This document shows, piece by piece, positions 1-14,669 of a stretch of 64,000 nucleotides of DNA. Made by a program: the position numbers and the translations under genes. The notes beneath the pieces were generated by a model that saw only the letters and a program-made list of their open reading frames with translations, made no database searches and was not told the origin of the DNA. How positions within the stretch are numbered: the stretch's first letter is position 1; each line of letters starts with the position of its first letter. The stretch spans positions 849,459 to 913,458 of the forward strand of contig VYZI01000114.1 in NCBI GenBank assembly GCA_013397695.1, in the 5' to 3' direction. The DNA is from Centropus unirufus. Taxonomy: Eukaryota > Chordata > Aves > Cuculiformes > Centropidae.

Positions 1-1117
1 AAATCAATGTGTACTTAGAAAGCAAATTAGAATTGGTCATTCTATTTAGTGATTAATTTTGTATGAGGAATTTTATTAAGGTACAACTCCCAGAAGAAAA
101 CACTCTTGAATGCAGGAGACATTCTAAAGCATGTTCTTCCCCTTTAGTATAAGGATGTCAAATTCACTTCTATTGTCTGTTATCTGCTTTGTGTTTCCTG
201 ATACTTACTCCAATACATGCATAGCTCCCACTGGCATGGAAAAAAGACGTAATGAAAATGTAATTGACAGCGTTCCACAGTCTGGTCAAAAGTACATCAA
301 AGAGATTACAGTACACAATGATATCAGCCAAGAGAGACTCTAGTTCATCAGTTTTCTCATGAACTTAATGGTTCTAAGGATGTGCTGTTGCTATTGCATC
401 TGCATTGTATGAAACATATGAAAGAGTCAAATCTGAAAAAAGATCTTTTAATAAATTGTAACAAATAATTTGTTGCAGTAGTCCACTGTTGCAAAAATAG
501 AGTTTGGGTAGGAAGGACACATACAGGGGCTTAGAAAAGGAGGGAAAGGAGGAATAATGAAATAGATGCGGGGCGATCTCATAACCAGGAACAAGAAGAC
601 AAAAGTTCATGAAGCCTTGGAACTGCAATAACTTCATAATATTCCCTAGGTGCGTGATTTTTTTTGCCAGCTTGGTAAAGAATCCCACTTCAAGCACTTC
701 ATAGAAACTACTCACTTTGATTCCACTAAACAGTCAATCACAAAGCTAACATGGTTTGTCCCTCACACACATCTTACAAGTTTGTCTTTAGGAGTGCTTA
801 CAATGATTAAAGCGAATCTCTGTAATTCAGTGTAGTCTATAACCAATTTTACATAATTTAATCAAAGAAGTATTTCAAATGTTTGGTTTGGGTTTTTTTT
901 GTTTTTTTGTTTTTTTTTTAAATTATCACAGATTTCTTTTTAGTTTGAGGGGTTTTTTTGTTTTTCTTTTTTTTTCCTTTTAATTCAATGCAAATCCCAT
1001 AAAGGAATTGTTAAGCATTGAATTCCCTCTCCCTTTTTAATCATAGTGATCCAAGCAGATGTGAACATATAGCCAAAAGTTATTTTTTCCTGGAATAAAA
1101 ATAAAGTGCCATATTGC
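1..1117. other. AT-rich noncoding sequence, no gene recognised
   Basis: Open reading frames here are at most about 113 codons, lie on both strands and resemble no family I know. The only structure I see is the T-rich tract at 892-980, listed separately. The stretch is probably intergenic or intronic, and I assign it no function. Confidence 0.6.
892..980. repeat. T-rich low-complexity tract
   Basis: Several runs of 7 to 11 T are separated by single G or C bases or short mixed segments. It could be a decayed poly(A) tail of a minus-strand retrocopy or simple slippage sequence. No retrocopy body is recognisable next to it. Confidence 0.7.
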
Positions 1118-1640
1118 TGTGGGTTAACTCTAGTGGGCAGCTAAGCATTACAGACACACTTGCTCACTTCGCTCTACTCCACCCACAGTGGTCTAGGGAA
1201 AGACAAGTAGTCCAATAAAAGTAAGAAAACTGGGAGCCAAGACAAAAAAGAAGGAATATAATTGAAGAAATATTTATTTCGTAAGTGGAAGAAGCAAGAA
1301 GAGAAGACAAAGGACAAAAAAATAAAGCAAATAAGGCAAAGTCAATGCCTTCCCACCTCCCAAGGGTAAACCAGTAAACCCAGCCAGTGCCCAAGCAAAA
1401 GATCACTAGCCCTGCTAAACACCCCTCTTTTCCCTTTCATTGCTAAGTATGATATTATACAGCATTCAGTATCTTTTGGGTTAATTCAGGTTATCTGCAG
1501 GGTTGTGCCAACTTACAACCTATTGTGAGTGACAATCAGTGCTGACCTTGAAGTCATGTAAACATTATTCAGCGAAGGTAGAACACTAGTGCCTTACCAA
1601 CTGAATTCAAACTCAAGTTCAGTTCTTTTTTGTGAGGAGC
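1118..1640 (-). mobile_element. Solo LTR, ERVL-type endogenous retrovirus (avian), degraded
   Basis: Read on the minus strand, this follows the layout of a common neoavian ERVL-type LTR. On the plus strand it opens with the complement of the LTR 3' end (TGTGGGTTAACTC, then GGGCAGCTAAGCA and a segment like TTGCTCACTTC). An A- and GA-rich stretch follows, then a block ending in CCAGCCAGTGCCCAAGC. A minus-strand AATAAA polyadenylation signal lies at 1273-1278. Beyond 1440 similarity to the U3 part is recognisable but weak, so the right boundary could lie anywhere between about 1550 and 1650. No retroviral gag, pol or env sequence adjoins it, so it is a solo LTR. The family assignment is from memory of the consensus, not from a search. 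A second member lies at 18234-19470 in the same orientation. Confidence 0.65.
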
Positions 1641-4600
1641 TGGGAGGTGGGGGTGCAAAGACAAACCGTGTAGACATAGATCAAACACATTAAGAATAAG
1701 TTTGGTTTTTTACATTAAAACTTTAAAGATTAATAAATCAATGAACGAATTGCAGTTTAATATTTTAATCTTCACAATCATGCCTGGTAGCCTCCCTTTG
1801 TGATAGTTCTAAACTATGTAAGAAAGATATATTTATTGTGAGTGATCTCTGGTGTTTTACTGCATATTTTTACCAGATTAGGTTGATAGCTGTCACACAA
1901 AAATAAAGATATATATAAAGATAAATAATGAATTTATTAAATTAAAATTATCAAGTTATCAACTAAATTAAAAAGCTAACCTATAATTATCATAGTTTTA
2001 AATGGCAGGGTAAATGTATAATGATGAATTAAAAGCTGAAATAATTCATATAAAGAGAATTTAAAAACTTTTTCTTTTGCATTTGTAGTTCTTTAACTGT
2101 AAAAGAAGTGGTCAAATTATCTCACTTTTCAGTGATGTTCATGTAAAGGTTACATGAAATTAACATGCAATTAAAGAAGGATGGAATGAACTTTTAGCTT
2201 TGTAGGGCAATTATGTGGTTCCCAAGGGGATAAATTAGGACAGTAAAAGCCAAGGTCTTTATGCAAGTGTGAAAATTAATTATTGCTAATCAGAAAAGTA
2301 TTAAGCAATGAATAAACCAACACAATGTGGTTTATTTTTTTTTATGGTAGTGAACATTTCCATCAAACCTGGCAGAGCTATCTGACTGACCAATGCAGAC
2401 TGCTATCATATGTAATATCATGCACCTTCATGTGAGCAGCTAAATCAAGCCTTAGGTGCTTATTTGCTGTGACAAGGTCTTCACTGACTTTAATGGGAGC
2501 TTTCACACCTGTCTCAGATGGGGCACCAAATTTAAAATAATTAGCGTTTTTACTGCATGTACGCATACCTTTAGGAGTCCCTCAATTTTTTTCCTGAATT
2601 CAGCTGGCAGGAGCAACATGGGATAGACATTTGTATGGAACATCCCCACTCCTTGCTTGATTTTAGCTCTCATGTTCTTTGTTGGCTTATATTTAAGAAA
2701 GATAAAATTAATTTTGCTCCCTTAGAAACATCAAATTCTTCATTTCTATCCCAAATGTTCTTTGCTACCACTTTTTACATGAAGACGTGACAGAGGAGTA
2801 TTAACCAAAGTTAAAACTAATAATTCTTAAATTTAATATAAAACTAAAAAAAAAAATTTCATAAGAATCACAAAATCAGTAAGTTACATTGTCAGCTATC
2901 AAAAGCATTCAAAGATCTGTCCCTAAGATATCATTTTTTCTTACAGATATCTCTTACAATTTTATCCATCCCAGCTAATCACATTATAGATTATTTAGAA
3001 AAAACAAAACCAAACAACAAATCACTTCATGCTTAGAAATACAGAACATTACAAAATGCTGTAACTAAACAAAGTAAATTACTTTGAGGTGATCCAGGGA
3101 AATATCATTATAGTAAGCAGAGCTAATAATTGTGTTGTTGAATAACACTATTAAGCAGCTCATGAGTTAAATGAGGTATGCATTTATCAAGGAACCTTTT
3201 GTTAAAAAAAAAAATTCAGAAAATAACGTTTTCAGAAAGATAAAATTGTTTGGAAGATCCAGAGGAAGATGATAGTTTTGATAAGTTTTCTCTTTTTACC
3301 GATTTAATGTGGTAACTGTCAGGTATTTTGACTAGTTGAGAGGTCCTACTTATAGTACATCTAAAATTTTTAACAGTGAATAATATTGTTGAATATGTTT
3401 GTAATTTATACAAAGAAATTAATTAATTCGTTTACTATGTTCTCTATTTTCATCTGTTAAAAAGAACTTACTATCTCAGGCTGAGTTTTCATGATCCTGG
3501 ATGACTGAATAGGACAGGAAAGAGCCGCAATCATAACCTTTAGACCCCTGAATTTACATATCAGTGAAACATACTTTGCCAGAGAAGGAATTAAACTATA
3601 AACTACCGCTTAAGGAAGGGATATAGAAATCCATTAAACCTCGCCTGGATTCCTTGGTATTTCAGGAAATGTCAACAAATTAACTTTTATTATTTGTGCC
3701 GCAAACAATTACAAGCTCAGTAATGTTTAGAATAGAACCTAGTGAACTGAAAATGCAAATCACAAAAGAATAATTTAAAAGAAAATATCTAAGATAAAGT
3801 AATTAATACAGAATTAAAATATACATGGCAATGCTTTAATTTCAAGTCTCTTTGAGTTCAATACCCATTTCAGAAGGGAAAATTCATCTTCTTTGTGAGG
3901 GGAGGGGATGTAAGAAAAGAAACACATTATGGAGGCTTTAATTCTCTACTATGAGAAAGCAACCAAGTGTTTAACAACTTCCTTTTGGCAACCAATTAAA
4001 AAAAAATGCTAACTAAAAATATGATTAGTTTTCTTTAACTACTATTACCCAGATTTTAAATATTGCATTCATCCTTTTTCCACTAGTTCTAATTTCAAGT
4101 TATTTGTGCCTTCTGAATTCAAGCTGAGATCATATTTGAAGATCTTATAAGACAGCATCTGCTAGCCCTACTGTCTTCCAGCACAGTGTGCCAAACTTAT
4201 GATTAGAAAGAAATTAAAGAAAATAAACTTTGTGTATGGAAAGAGTAATTTTCACTTTCTTTCAGTAATTTTAGACTTTCTGCTGTTCATTTCTTTTTAA
4301 TGTCTCACCTATATATATAATGAAATAGAAAGAATCAAGCTTCCTTAGTCATATGCTCTGCACTGCTTTTTCCTCTTTTTTTTCTTTTTATTGTATTCCT
4401 TTCTAACTATATTTTTTACATTTTTTTCATAGCAGTCACTAACAGATTTAGTATAATGGAAGAAAATCAGAAATGGGAATCTATATTGTCTTCCAGGCTA
4501 GTTTTATAGTGACACAGCATGATAAAATTCTGGTGATCCCAGACAAATCAGAATCTAAAATGACAAATTTCTGTCAAAATAGTTTCAATATTGCTTCTAA

Positions 4601-7600
4601 TTAGGATTTACTGCATGTTTTGAAGATGTAAGATTCTAATATGAATAACATCATATAAGGGATAAAATCTTAAGTAGCACTACATGAAAGAGACTAAAAA
4701 ATAAATGGAAGTCTCCTAACTTAACCTTTTTTAATTTCACCACTGCTAAAATCTAATAGATGCACATAGAAATCACTGAAACACTGCATAGAAAAATAGC
4801 ATCAATAAAAAGGAAAAGTAATTTATTATTTTTGTTGTTATTTATTGAAAAGTTATTTAGTGAAGTATAGATTGAGGAACATAAATATAAGAACATGTAG
4901 TAGTACATTAGATTTTTTTAGAATTTGCCTTTCCAGTATGTGTTCAATCTCATGTGTTTACTGAAGCATACTCAGTGCCTACAAATATGTGTATAATTTG
5001 AATCACTTGGGCACCACATCTCTCAAAACTGAGGTTATTATGAGGCTCATAACAATCATACAATCACAGAATCACATAATCTCTCAGACATTTCTTTCAC
5101 TCCAGGTTAATTTATAAAACAGTTGTATTTTAGAGAATCAGAGTTGTAAAATTCCAAATGATCCTGCACACAAAAAAAATAAATAGAAAAAAACCCACAA
5201 AAAAATCCTGAAGGAATAAGCTGAATATAGACAAGTAAAAAGTGTCAGTTGCCCATGAGTTTTATCTGTGAGCTGGTAATTTAAAAGAGATAATCTAATA
5301 TTTTCCAAATTGTTATTTCATTGCTCATAAAGCTACAAGCTTTATAAGAGCAACAAACGAATCCTTATATTCTTCTATGGTGGACATTAAAAAGAAAATC
5401 TATCACATTTGCAATGAAGAAACCACTGAATGACTGTGTGGGAAGTTTTATCAAAGCCAGAAATACTCTGAACAAAGGGCTTATCATATACTTACTTCTG
5501 TATCATATTAATTGGTTTCTTATCATATTAGCCAACTCCCCTCTCAGTAATGGCATACAAAAGTGAACAATACATTAAAATGTTGATAATACTTTAAAAC
5601 TTATTAATAACTTTCTTGAAATTAGCCTCTTCCTTTTTTTTTCACTAGCATAGTAAAGTACTTAGATCATACACTGTCAAGTATCTCTCATATTAGTTTA
5701 AATGAAATCAATAAGACAAAAGGCAGGCCAAAGGCATGATATAAAAGTCTCACTGTTTAAGTAACTTCCTAAGGATCCAAGCTTATATTTATTACACTAG
5801 ACCACTGGAAGCATTTCTACTATGAGGATTTCCCTCATATCAATTATCTGGTAATTGATGATTATGTTTTGTACAACAGTCAAATGAAGAGCAGTCTTAG
5901 CCTCCTCTCTTCATAGTGTAGCCACTCAGGTACTGAAGTGCATCCAGTGATTGCATCAAGGCGCAATGATGTCCTCACTTCTTTTCTCGTATTTCCATTT
6001 GGTTGCTCTCTGATAACTGCCTGCCATATTAGCATGGAATCTTAATTAAGGAATATGTTGGAGTTTATATGGTCCCTGGCAAAGAATATAAACATGGCTT
6101 TACAGCTGTGGTTTATTCATATGGATAGGAAAAGTATTCCAGGTTGAATAAACATAAATTTACAATGAAACAATACGTTTGAAAAGATAGAAGCTGCCAT
6201 ATTTCCTCACACAAAATATTAAGAAAGTTCAAGGAAATTGCCAAAGAGGGAGTTCTCATAACTGAAATATATAGTGTGTACTATGTACTATATCATTTTG
6301 TAGCGAAAAGTATGCACAACGTGAACAGATTTCTGCTCTCATTCAGTGAATATGGTGCTATTTGCCTCAGGATCCAGAAGACCATTGGGAGGATGGCCAT
6401 AACATCAGCAAAAGCAGATGGATATGAGAAAGTTTGCATCCATCAGTGCTCACTTTTATATTGCTGGGTATTAGCAGTATTTTAATGAAACTGTCTATGA
6501 GTGTTACCACTGTAATTTGAATAATAATTTTGGTTTTATTTTCACTAGACGTTCAAATATTGATTAAAATATCAATAAATTCCTGGTACTTCATAAGGTG
6601 CGTTTTCTTAGTCAACACACATTTCACAGGGGATAGAATGTGTCACAGAAAAATTATCTATAGAGTGCCTATTGCACTAAAAGTATACACCAAATCTATT
6701 TAGCTAAGCATATGTTCGGCACAGGTACTGCTCTACCTGTGACTGTATTCATGGAATAAACTGCATTCATCTTTTGAATCTGCAAGCAAGGCTGATATCT
6801 GCTATTATCTGCATTAGCATGCAGGACATAAAAAGGGAAAATGAACCAAAAGGCATTTATAAGAGCTACACCTATGGGCTGCAAATTTTTCTGAAAATTT
6901 GGGAGAGGAGGGAATGAGTGGATGAAGACACAGTGAGGCTTTTTACTCAGCTGTCATCCTGAAATAGCTAGCACAGCTGAGTTAGTGCACAAAGAGCAAT
7001 GAGTCAGAAAGTCACAACTGTCATAGTTTACTTTCCTCTAGGAATAAGGGTAGCAAACCCGACAGCTATGATTTTCTAAAGCATAACCTGGTCTCAGCTT
7101 TCTCTCCTGAATAGCAACACTATCACTTCCTCTTACTAGAGGCAAAATTTCACTGCAGTATTTCTTTGGCAAGATCTGTAACAGAGGTACAGATTTGTAG
7201 ATTGAACTACAGTCTTAAAAACTGTGGCAGTGACCCATTATCTAAAATTTCAGTTCTATATTTATTTCTTTTTTGTAGTCTGCTGTGTTAATAGATCTTC
7301 TCTGTAGCATTCCACCATCTGGACCATAGCTATTATAGGACAGATAAATCTTCATAGGTAACAAAGCACCTATGACTCCTTCCCTTTCAAATGCATAATA
7401 TTTGCATATGAATGAAAGCAGAACTGAACCTCAACACACATTTTAGGCATGACTTACATTATTGTGACCCAGATTCCCTATTTAAATAAGTTTATAGTGC
7501 CTTTGCTTCCTTCAGTTAGATTTGCTTTGTTAATTTTGGTTTTAACGTTTATTTTCCTAAGAAAAATATCTTGAAGTAGGAGATGAAAACAAATATTACA

Positions 7601-9734
7601 TATTATTCCCTAGAAGTAGCCTGGATACCAATGCATTAAAAAACAGAACACAAAACACCCCATCAAAACCTCCAGTACAAAACCAAAAACAAGAATACAC
7701 CAAAAATGAAATAATAATAAAAACAACTTTTCAATATAGGCTGGTAGAGATACATTTAGAAAGAGATTGACATGAAAATTAAAATTATATAATAATGAAA
7801 AGTATGTAACCTGTAATATTTCTACTGCGATATGAAAATATTTTCTTGACTGGCACTATAGGTCCCATTCATAAGAAGGGAAGATAACAGATACACAAAC
7901 ATCTACCTAAGCTTACAAAACTCTACTTTTATCTATGTATTATGTGGTTCAATGCATACATTCATAAATAGTTTTATGCATGTTTTCTGCTGGTATCAGT
8001 AATTTATTTTGATACTGTCAAAGACCAGTATCATATAAATCTATTACTGTTCACATACTATTTCTGTAATGTAATCATTCTTAAAATTGAAAGCAGTAGA
8101 GGTATGAAAAGAACAAAAAAATAACTATATAACTATATAACTATAGATAGATTTAATAAGAAAGTAAGAGTAATAGTTAAGACCTTAAGTAAATAAATGA
8201 CATAGTTTTAGCTCTAGAAACTTTTTTCACTAATTATGTGTGTTTCATTAAGGGAAAATTAAAGGTACTGTGTTTTTCTAAATGCGTGGTCTGAACAATT
8301 GCCTTCAGTACCACACCTTGCTCAAATTACTAGACTTGGTTACTGCAGTCATTTTCTACAGCTAATCTAATCTTTTTGTAAAGTATCAACATTATTTTGT
8401 GGTCCATTTACAGTCTTTCTGAGCGGGCTGAGTCTCCCCATCTGTTTCCGGATGAATAGTCAAAACATCAGACCATAGAGACAACACAGGTACAATTAAT
8501 CTCATCTACTTGAAACAAAACCACAACGTAGGCAACAGAGCTCATCGGTCAAGTTTCCTTTATAATCAATGGAGAGAAACAGATGCTGTTAGCTTTATAG
8601 TTATTTGATCTCTTAGATATCTGCCTTAGCATGGGAAGAATTATTCCCAGAACCACCCTTTTCTTCTGTAGCCTGTAATCAGAGTCTAGATAGGTAGCTC
8701 AGAAATAGATGCTGCCTGTAAGATAAATACCATACCCTTTTTTCTAAGTGTACCAGCTTCATTTTCTTGGCATATTGTTTTACGGAAAATGAAGGATTTG
8801 GAGTACTCACTTGAGATAAAGATCCTTTTCCAGTGCCTACTTAATAAAAAGTTCAGAGGGACAGCCACAAGACTGGGAGAAACTGAACCAAAAAGAATCA
8901 ATAAATGGATATATTTTCCTTACTCTAGAGAAGCAGCTCCAAGTGTCTGCCTAGCCTCAAACATGGCAATTTTGAAAAATTGGTTTTACCCATTCTCTGA
9001 AAGTATAGTAGCCCACAGAAAAAGAGCTACTCCGAGGTAAATGTGTTGTTTTCTTCTAGAAGTTTCAGAAGTCTTTGTTTTATGAATTGCAGAGCACAAA
9101 ACAGTGTGCCTCACAATAAAGTTTAATAATAGCTATGAGTTCATCCTTGCCATTTAGAAACTAACTTTCTGCTCAGTCTGCATACTCCTTGAGCCATATC
9201 GGTGGTAACAGAAACATGTCAAGGTCTTCATTTGTTCCTTTGAGCAAGATGGAAGTCAAAGTATTGGAGCTAAGTATATGAATAAGGAAAGATAAATGCT
9301 ATAACTGATATTTAAGGTGACTTTTACTGCCAAGAAACTACATTATAAGATTTGCACTCTGGCTTTGCCTTGGCTTAGTGTCAAATATGAAAACTGAGCC
9401 AAGTCAGCCACAGGTGCTGAACTCTAATTTAACTTTAACTTTCATTACGCTCTTCACCACATTGTGGCCAAAAGAGTAGACCTGCCAAATCTTCAGCTGG
9501 AACTAAAAAAGCTCTTAATTGGCCACCAAGGGTGAAGACAATAAGAAAGAAGTTCTGTTTCATTTTCCATTGGGAGACTCAGAATCTGATATTATAAAGT
9601 GCAATGATGAATTCCAGAGTCCCTTCGTGTGTTTGGCTTCCAACTTATCAGTACTATCTCTTGTCTTTCAAATCATTAGACTAGGCAAAATACAGTCAGT
9701 ATTAATCCACACATATACAAAAAAAAATTATAAA
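1641..9734. other. Long unique AT-rich noncoding stretch
   Basis: About 8 kb without a recognisable gene or a clear transposon. All open reading frames are under 90 codons and have no family signature. A possible very old CR1 3' tail (minus strand) sits near 5055-5180, where CACAGAATCAC-like repeats occur, but it is too weak to call. An A-rich patch lies at about 7640-7760 and a small tandem repeat at 8121-8144. It is presumably intergenic or intronic. Confidence 0.6.
8121..8144. repeat. Tandem repeat, three copies of ATAACTAT
   Basis: Three perfect consecutive copies of an 8-base unit can be read directly. This is a short microsatellite with no evident function. Confidence 0.9.
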
Positions 9735-10115
9735 AGAGGGTGGAAGTAAGGAAAAGCTTAGGAAAGCTAAAGGCCTGATAGAATTAAAACTGATCAAGAA
9801 CGTCAAGGCCAAGAAGACAATATTTTCTAGGTATGTCGACGATAAAAGCAAGACTAGGGAAAATGTGGTCTGTCTCTAGAGGAAAACGGGAGAACTGGTT
9901 GCCCAGGATATGAAGAAGTTACTGTTTTGCCTCAATCTTCACCAGCAAGCGCTCTAGCCACACTATCCAAGGTACAGGAGAGAAAGGCAAGGTTTGTGAG
10001 AATGAGGAACTGTCCACAGTGGGAGAAGATCAGGTATGAGACCATCTAAGGAACCTGAAGGTATATAGGTCCATGAAACCTGATAAGATGCACCTTCAGG
10101 TGCATTCCTGGGGAA
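9735..10115 (+). mobile_element. CR1 LINE fragment, ORF2 between endonuclease and reverse transcriptase
   Basis: This matches the middle of CR1 ORF2 on the plus strand. The order is a segment like 'KKAKKTIF.RYVDDKSKTRENV' (decayed), then sequence for a 'CLNLHQQAL'-like stretch, and from about 10035 the segment corresponding to 'HLRNLKVYRSMKPDKMH', which leads into the reverse transcriptase domain. ORF2 of CR1 encodes an endonuclease and reverse transcriptase that carry out target-primed retrotransposition. This copy has frameshifts and stops and lacks both the 5' and 3' ends of the element. An internal fragment without a CR1 3' terminus implies later deletion or rearrangement, because intact CR1 insertions keep their 3' end. 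Boundaries are approximate to about 30 bases. Confidence 0.8.
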
Positions 10116-13100
10116 TGGCGACATCTCTTCTGCCTATAAACAATAAACAAGAAATGCTGTTTGCTCAAACAGCAGAAATTTGATACAGGCTTCTATAACC
10201 TCCTCTCAAACCTCTGTAAATTTTTGAGATTTCAAGGTTTACCACAACCCATGGCCATTGTCTCTGTAAATCAAGCATACTTAAAAAAAAAAAAGGAAAA
10301 AAGAAAATAAGTATCATTTATCACTGAGTATATTTTGGCAAAATTGCTATTTGCCTACCTAAATACTAATCTGTGTACAACTCCCTCTTTCCAGCACTAG
10401 GTTTTAAACATTTGATCAAGCTTGAAACAGACAGTTAATTTTCTTGTGTCAGCTTTTGTTTTAGCTCTTTACCATCCAGAGAACTACTCTTATTTATGCC
10501 CTATTCCTGGATGCTGCACAGCTGATATTGCAGGCCACTAATGTCTGATTTTTAGACAGTCAGATCTACTTGTCTCATAACGAAACACTCTTGCTCTCTA
10601 AACCTAAGAAATAATATTTAGCCTTACTGAACATTTCAGTCTGCACCAGAAACTTTAATGTAAGCTGTCCAAATCTCCATCCACCTTTGACTCTGTTGGC
10701 TATAATGGTTTCCATAGTAATCAGGTGGCAGACATAGCAGAAGCAGATTTCACCAGCTGTAAAACAGCATTAGAATTATCCTACATTTACAACTATATCT
10801 TAATAGGACTAACTTTTCTGTCCTGTATATCAGAGGCATAAAAAGAAGACAGTTTTAACTACTGGAAAGCTTCCACAGAAAAAGAAAGTGTGATGCTCTC
10901 TTCTAATTGCTGCTGCTTTTGAGGATATTTAGGGATGGCTTTTTTTTTTTTTTGATAATTTGGTTGTTTTTTTCAGGTTAGAGAATTATGATTTAGACAA
11001 CTTTTATAAAGGGAATGTAATACAATGAATTACAGTTAAGATGAACCTGTTGTATAACACTGAGAATTTTAGTCAGTATTTCATGTGCTAAAGGAGAAAC
11101 TCAAACAACTGCAGCTCTCAGGAACTTCATGTCAGAATAAATCATATATATTCAGAAACAATAGGTTTAAATGTCAGTATAGGCTATTCCAGCAGCAAGG
11201 ACAAGCACATTTTCTAACTCATGCTGTTAACAATTGTATTGTTTTTTGGTGGGATTTTGTTTTTTTTTAGTGGTGGAGGTGGTGGTAGTGGTTGAGTTTA
11301 TATTTGTTCCCCTGAATATTTCTGTTTGTTTCTTTAAAGAAAAAGCCCTCAGAAAATTCCAATATGAGATTTTTATTCCACAGTCCAGCTGGCTCCCCTG
11401 GTATAGCAGTAGCCAATGTATGATAAGCATGCCAAATGAATACTTAATCCTTATTTTAGTGGCGAACTCAAGAATTGGTTGATGCATGTTTAGAATATGA
11501 ATTAAAGTTGAAAAGAAGGCAGCTGAAAATTACTATATATGCCTACATTTACCACACCACAGCTTAATTCAAAGGATGGCATTACATCTACGGCAAGTTT
11601 TCCTGGAAGCTATAGATAGATGTAGGAGTGAAACAAGGAGGAAGAAGAAGGGAATGACTAAGGTCTTATTATACGGAGTTTATTTTGCAGGTGAGGAAGA
11701 CATGGGATAAAGAAGGAAAGAATATATATTTAATGAGACTCCAGTATGATAAATTTGGTGGTTTGGGCTCAAATTAGAATTTTCAGCCTATAGACCTTGT
11801 GTACACCTCTAACTGCAACAATTTTTATTACATACATCTAGATCTGTACATACCCCAAAACAGAGAGTCATCTTTGAAACTGTTAGCCTCATAGAAAAGC
11901 TTATTATCAATAACAGAAAATGACAAAATAGAATGGTAATTCAACTTTTCCTTCGAGTAATGACTGTAGAATTCGTCAAGAAAGGACAGAAGCATGGCAT
12001 TGAAATATTGCAAATCTAAATTTATAAATTATAAGTTAATAAGTTTGATATAAAAAGTTCCCTGAAATTCATGCCAGAGATAACAGAACAGGCAGGAATA
12101 TAGTCAGAAGTCACTACCCTGAAAACGCTACCAGAAATATAAACATGATTCTATTTTATGGAGTATAAATTATCAATGAGTACACACCATGAACGGGGTC
12201 TGCAGCCAGGAGATACCAGGCAATGGGTAGAGGTTTGAACTGCAGGGTTGTAGGCAGATAACGGTAGGGGAAGGATTCCTCAAGTCCGAGGATGATGGCA
12301 GCAAGGCTAACAGATTCTAACCACTCTGTTTTTGCAGGAGATAGCCCCAAATCCTTTGATTAAACCATACTCTTCAGCATTGCGATTACAGTAAAGATTC
12401 CTTGAGCGCTGGGAAACACCTGCTGCAGAGGCAAGACTTTAAACTTGAGAACCTTCCAAATGTGATCTAAGATCTGAAACTTCAAGATGGTGCATTCAGA
12501 GGCTATGAGCAGTTAAAGAATCATCCTGATGATTGTGGAAACCCAACAATTGCCACTTCGATGTTTTAGGTCTGATTTTAGGTCTGATGAAGTTGTTATT
12601 TACTGTTAATTTTATCATGTCCAAAAGATACAGTCATGTTTGAGGGCCTAAATATTCCTGATACAATACAAACATGGAATAAAAAACATCATGTAAAAAT
12701 ATGGCTTAGAAGACAGTTTTAAAAGAATATAATAAAAACTGAGTTTAAAAAAAAAAAAACACAACAAAAAAGCCAGAAAGGAAAATAAATAAAATATTTC
12801 AGAGTGCTAAAGGATATAAAGACTAATAAAAGGACTATGACCTTTCAGCTACTGACAGGCCATTGGTTTGTATGTGATACAGTACATTTCTTGTCCAAAC
12901 AAAACATCATTACTGAATGATGGCTATTCAGCAGTTTATGAATATTGATCCTATCGTCTCAGTTCACTTCCTGTTGGATAGATATCTGCATTACAACTGA
13001 CACTCTTGTTGACGATATCAAGAAGAATGCCATGAATAGAGCAGAGGTTGAGAAAATCTGTAAACAGATTTTGATTTGTTACAGAGAACAGGTTGTTCGT

Positions 13101-14669
13101 TTGGCTTTTTCAATATAGGACTTTAAATAATGATTTAAAAAAACTTCTTTGCAGCTAATCTCAGATTGACAGTAGTTCTTTCTGTAATAGATATGTGATG
13201 CTTTGCAATATTTCAAGGAATACATGCAAAGGACAGATTTTTGCATTTAAATAATTTTTGTTCTTCAAAATTTACTTTTTTATATGTGCCATTTTTGCAT
13301 TATGTAAATGGCTATTCCAATATTTACAGTATTTCATAAGTGCTTTTATCCTTGTAATAGATCATTCTGAAGGCAGCTCCTACTACCAAACAGTAATTAC
13401 AAATAACCTTAACCTTCATCATAAGCAGCCTCATTAAATTCAGTAACATTCTTAACACAATCAGAGGTAGTTGTAACCCTAGGTATCATTCTGAACCAGG
13501 GCATAGCTACAGTAAAGTAATTTTATGGGGTAAGATGACAAGACCACTGTGCACCAAATTTTAATATGGGACACTGTGTTTAGCATAAAATAGTCCTGTG
13601 CTTGTCACTCCATTCGTTTAAGGGAGACTACACAGAGTAAGCAGCAAAGGAAATAAAATGAGTTCCAGATTTGCCTTGTAATTTGCAAATGCTGGATAAT
13701 TAACAAATTAAGTTTAATGTTGCAAGAGAAAGCACAGAAGAAGGGCAAAAGTGTAATATAATTACAATCACATTAGAGTAAGAAGACTGAAGACCTGATT
13801 CTGCATTTATCAAAGGCAATAGCAAAACTCCATTACATTTGAATCAAGCAAGACTAGATCCCTTAAAAAACCTGACATGTTTCCAAAATACCTGAACAAC
13901 AGCAAGCAGCAGCAAAAGGAAACAGATTATTCAGATGTTGCAAATAGAACACAGCAAATTGCAACAGAAGGAAACCCAATCTTATATTTATTAGTATGAG
14001 GCACAAAGTACCATAAGCTATACAAAATCTTCAAGGACCTCTGTACTGGAATATTTTAGAAGTGAGAAAAATCTCGATTTATACTTTCTCCAATCTATTT
14101 AATAACAACTGAACTGTAATAGAAATATCCTGGGGAAATGCAAAAGAAAAGCTTCCATGTGAGATTTATCTGACTAAATCTACAGCTAAACCAGGGTTCC
14201 TTATACACAATAAAAATAACTAGTATTTTCAGCATATGTTCTCATATTACTACCAGGCATCTCTTTGTATAAATTAGTTGAACTGTATCCTAAAAAAGCC
14301 TATTTCTTTTCAGCATAGGTGAGACGAATTTCACAAGATGTGTAACTGGGGGAAAAAGGCCAAGTACATCACCTGTTTTAATGCAGAATCACCAATCTTT
14401 CATAGGGCTGGCTAATAACTACCAAAGAGCCTTAAGGAAACTGAGATTAACGTTAGACTCTACCATGACCTGTATCATATGTAACATGGACTAAGACTTG
14501 ACAAGTGATCCTTCTATTTGATAATGTTCCCAGAGAAAATATCTGAAAACAGAGGCCTTGTTCATGCCTCTCCTCTTTCCACAGAAGACTCCTTTCTGCA
14601 ATTAAGCCTGCAATGAAGCCAGCCTCAAACGAACTGTTTGCACCATGGCAGGAATCATGTTAATCACTA
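10116..14669. other. AT-rich noncoding sequence, no gene recognised
   Basis: About 4.5 kb of mostly unique sequence. There are poly(A) or poly(T) runs near 10281, 10940 and 12748, and a G/T-rich patch near 11264-11295 that creates overlapping open reading frames on opposite strands (about 11227-11487). None of these reading frames shows a recognisable domain. Confidence 0.6.

Noticed and set aside
5055..5180. Possible ancient minus-strand CR1 3' tail
   Set aside because: A few CACAGAATCAC-like repeats and 'AGAATCAGAGTTG' resemble a CR1 terminus, but no CR1 body can be followed, so it was not called.
11227..11487. Overlapping reading frames on both strands around a GGTGGT-type repeat
   Set aside because: Both are produced by low-complexity sequence that lacks stops (poly-valine or poly-threonine translations). 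Nothing supports a gene.
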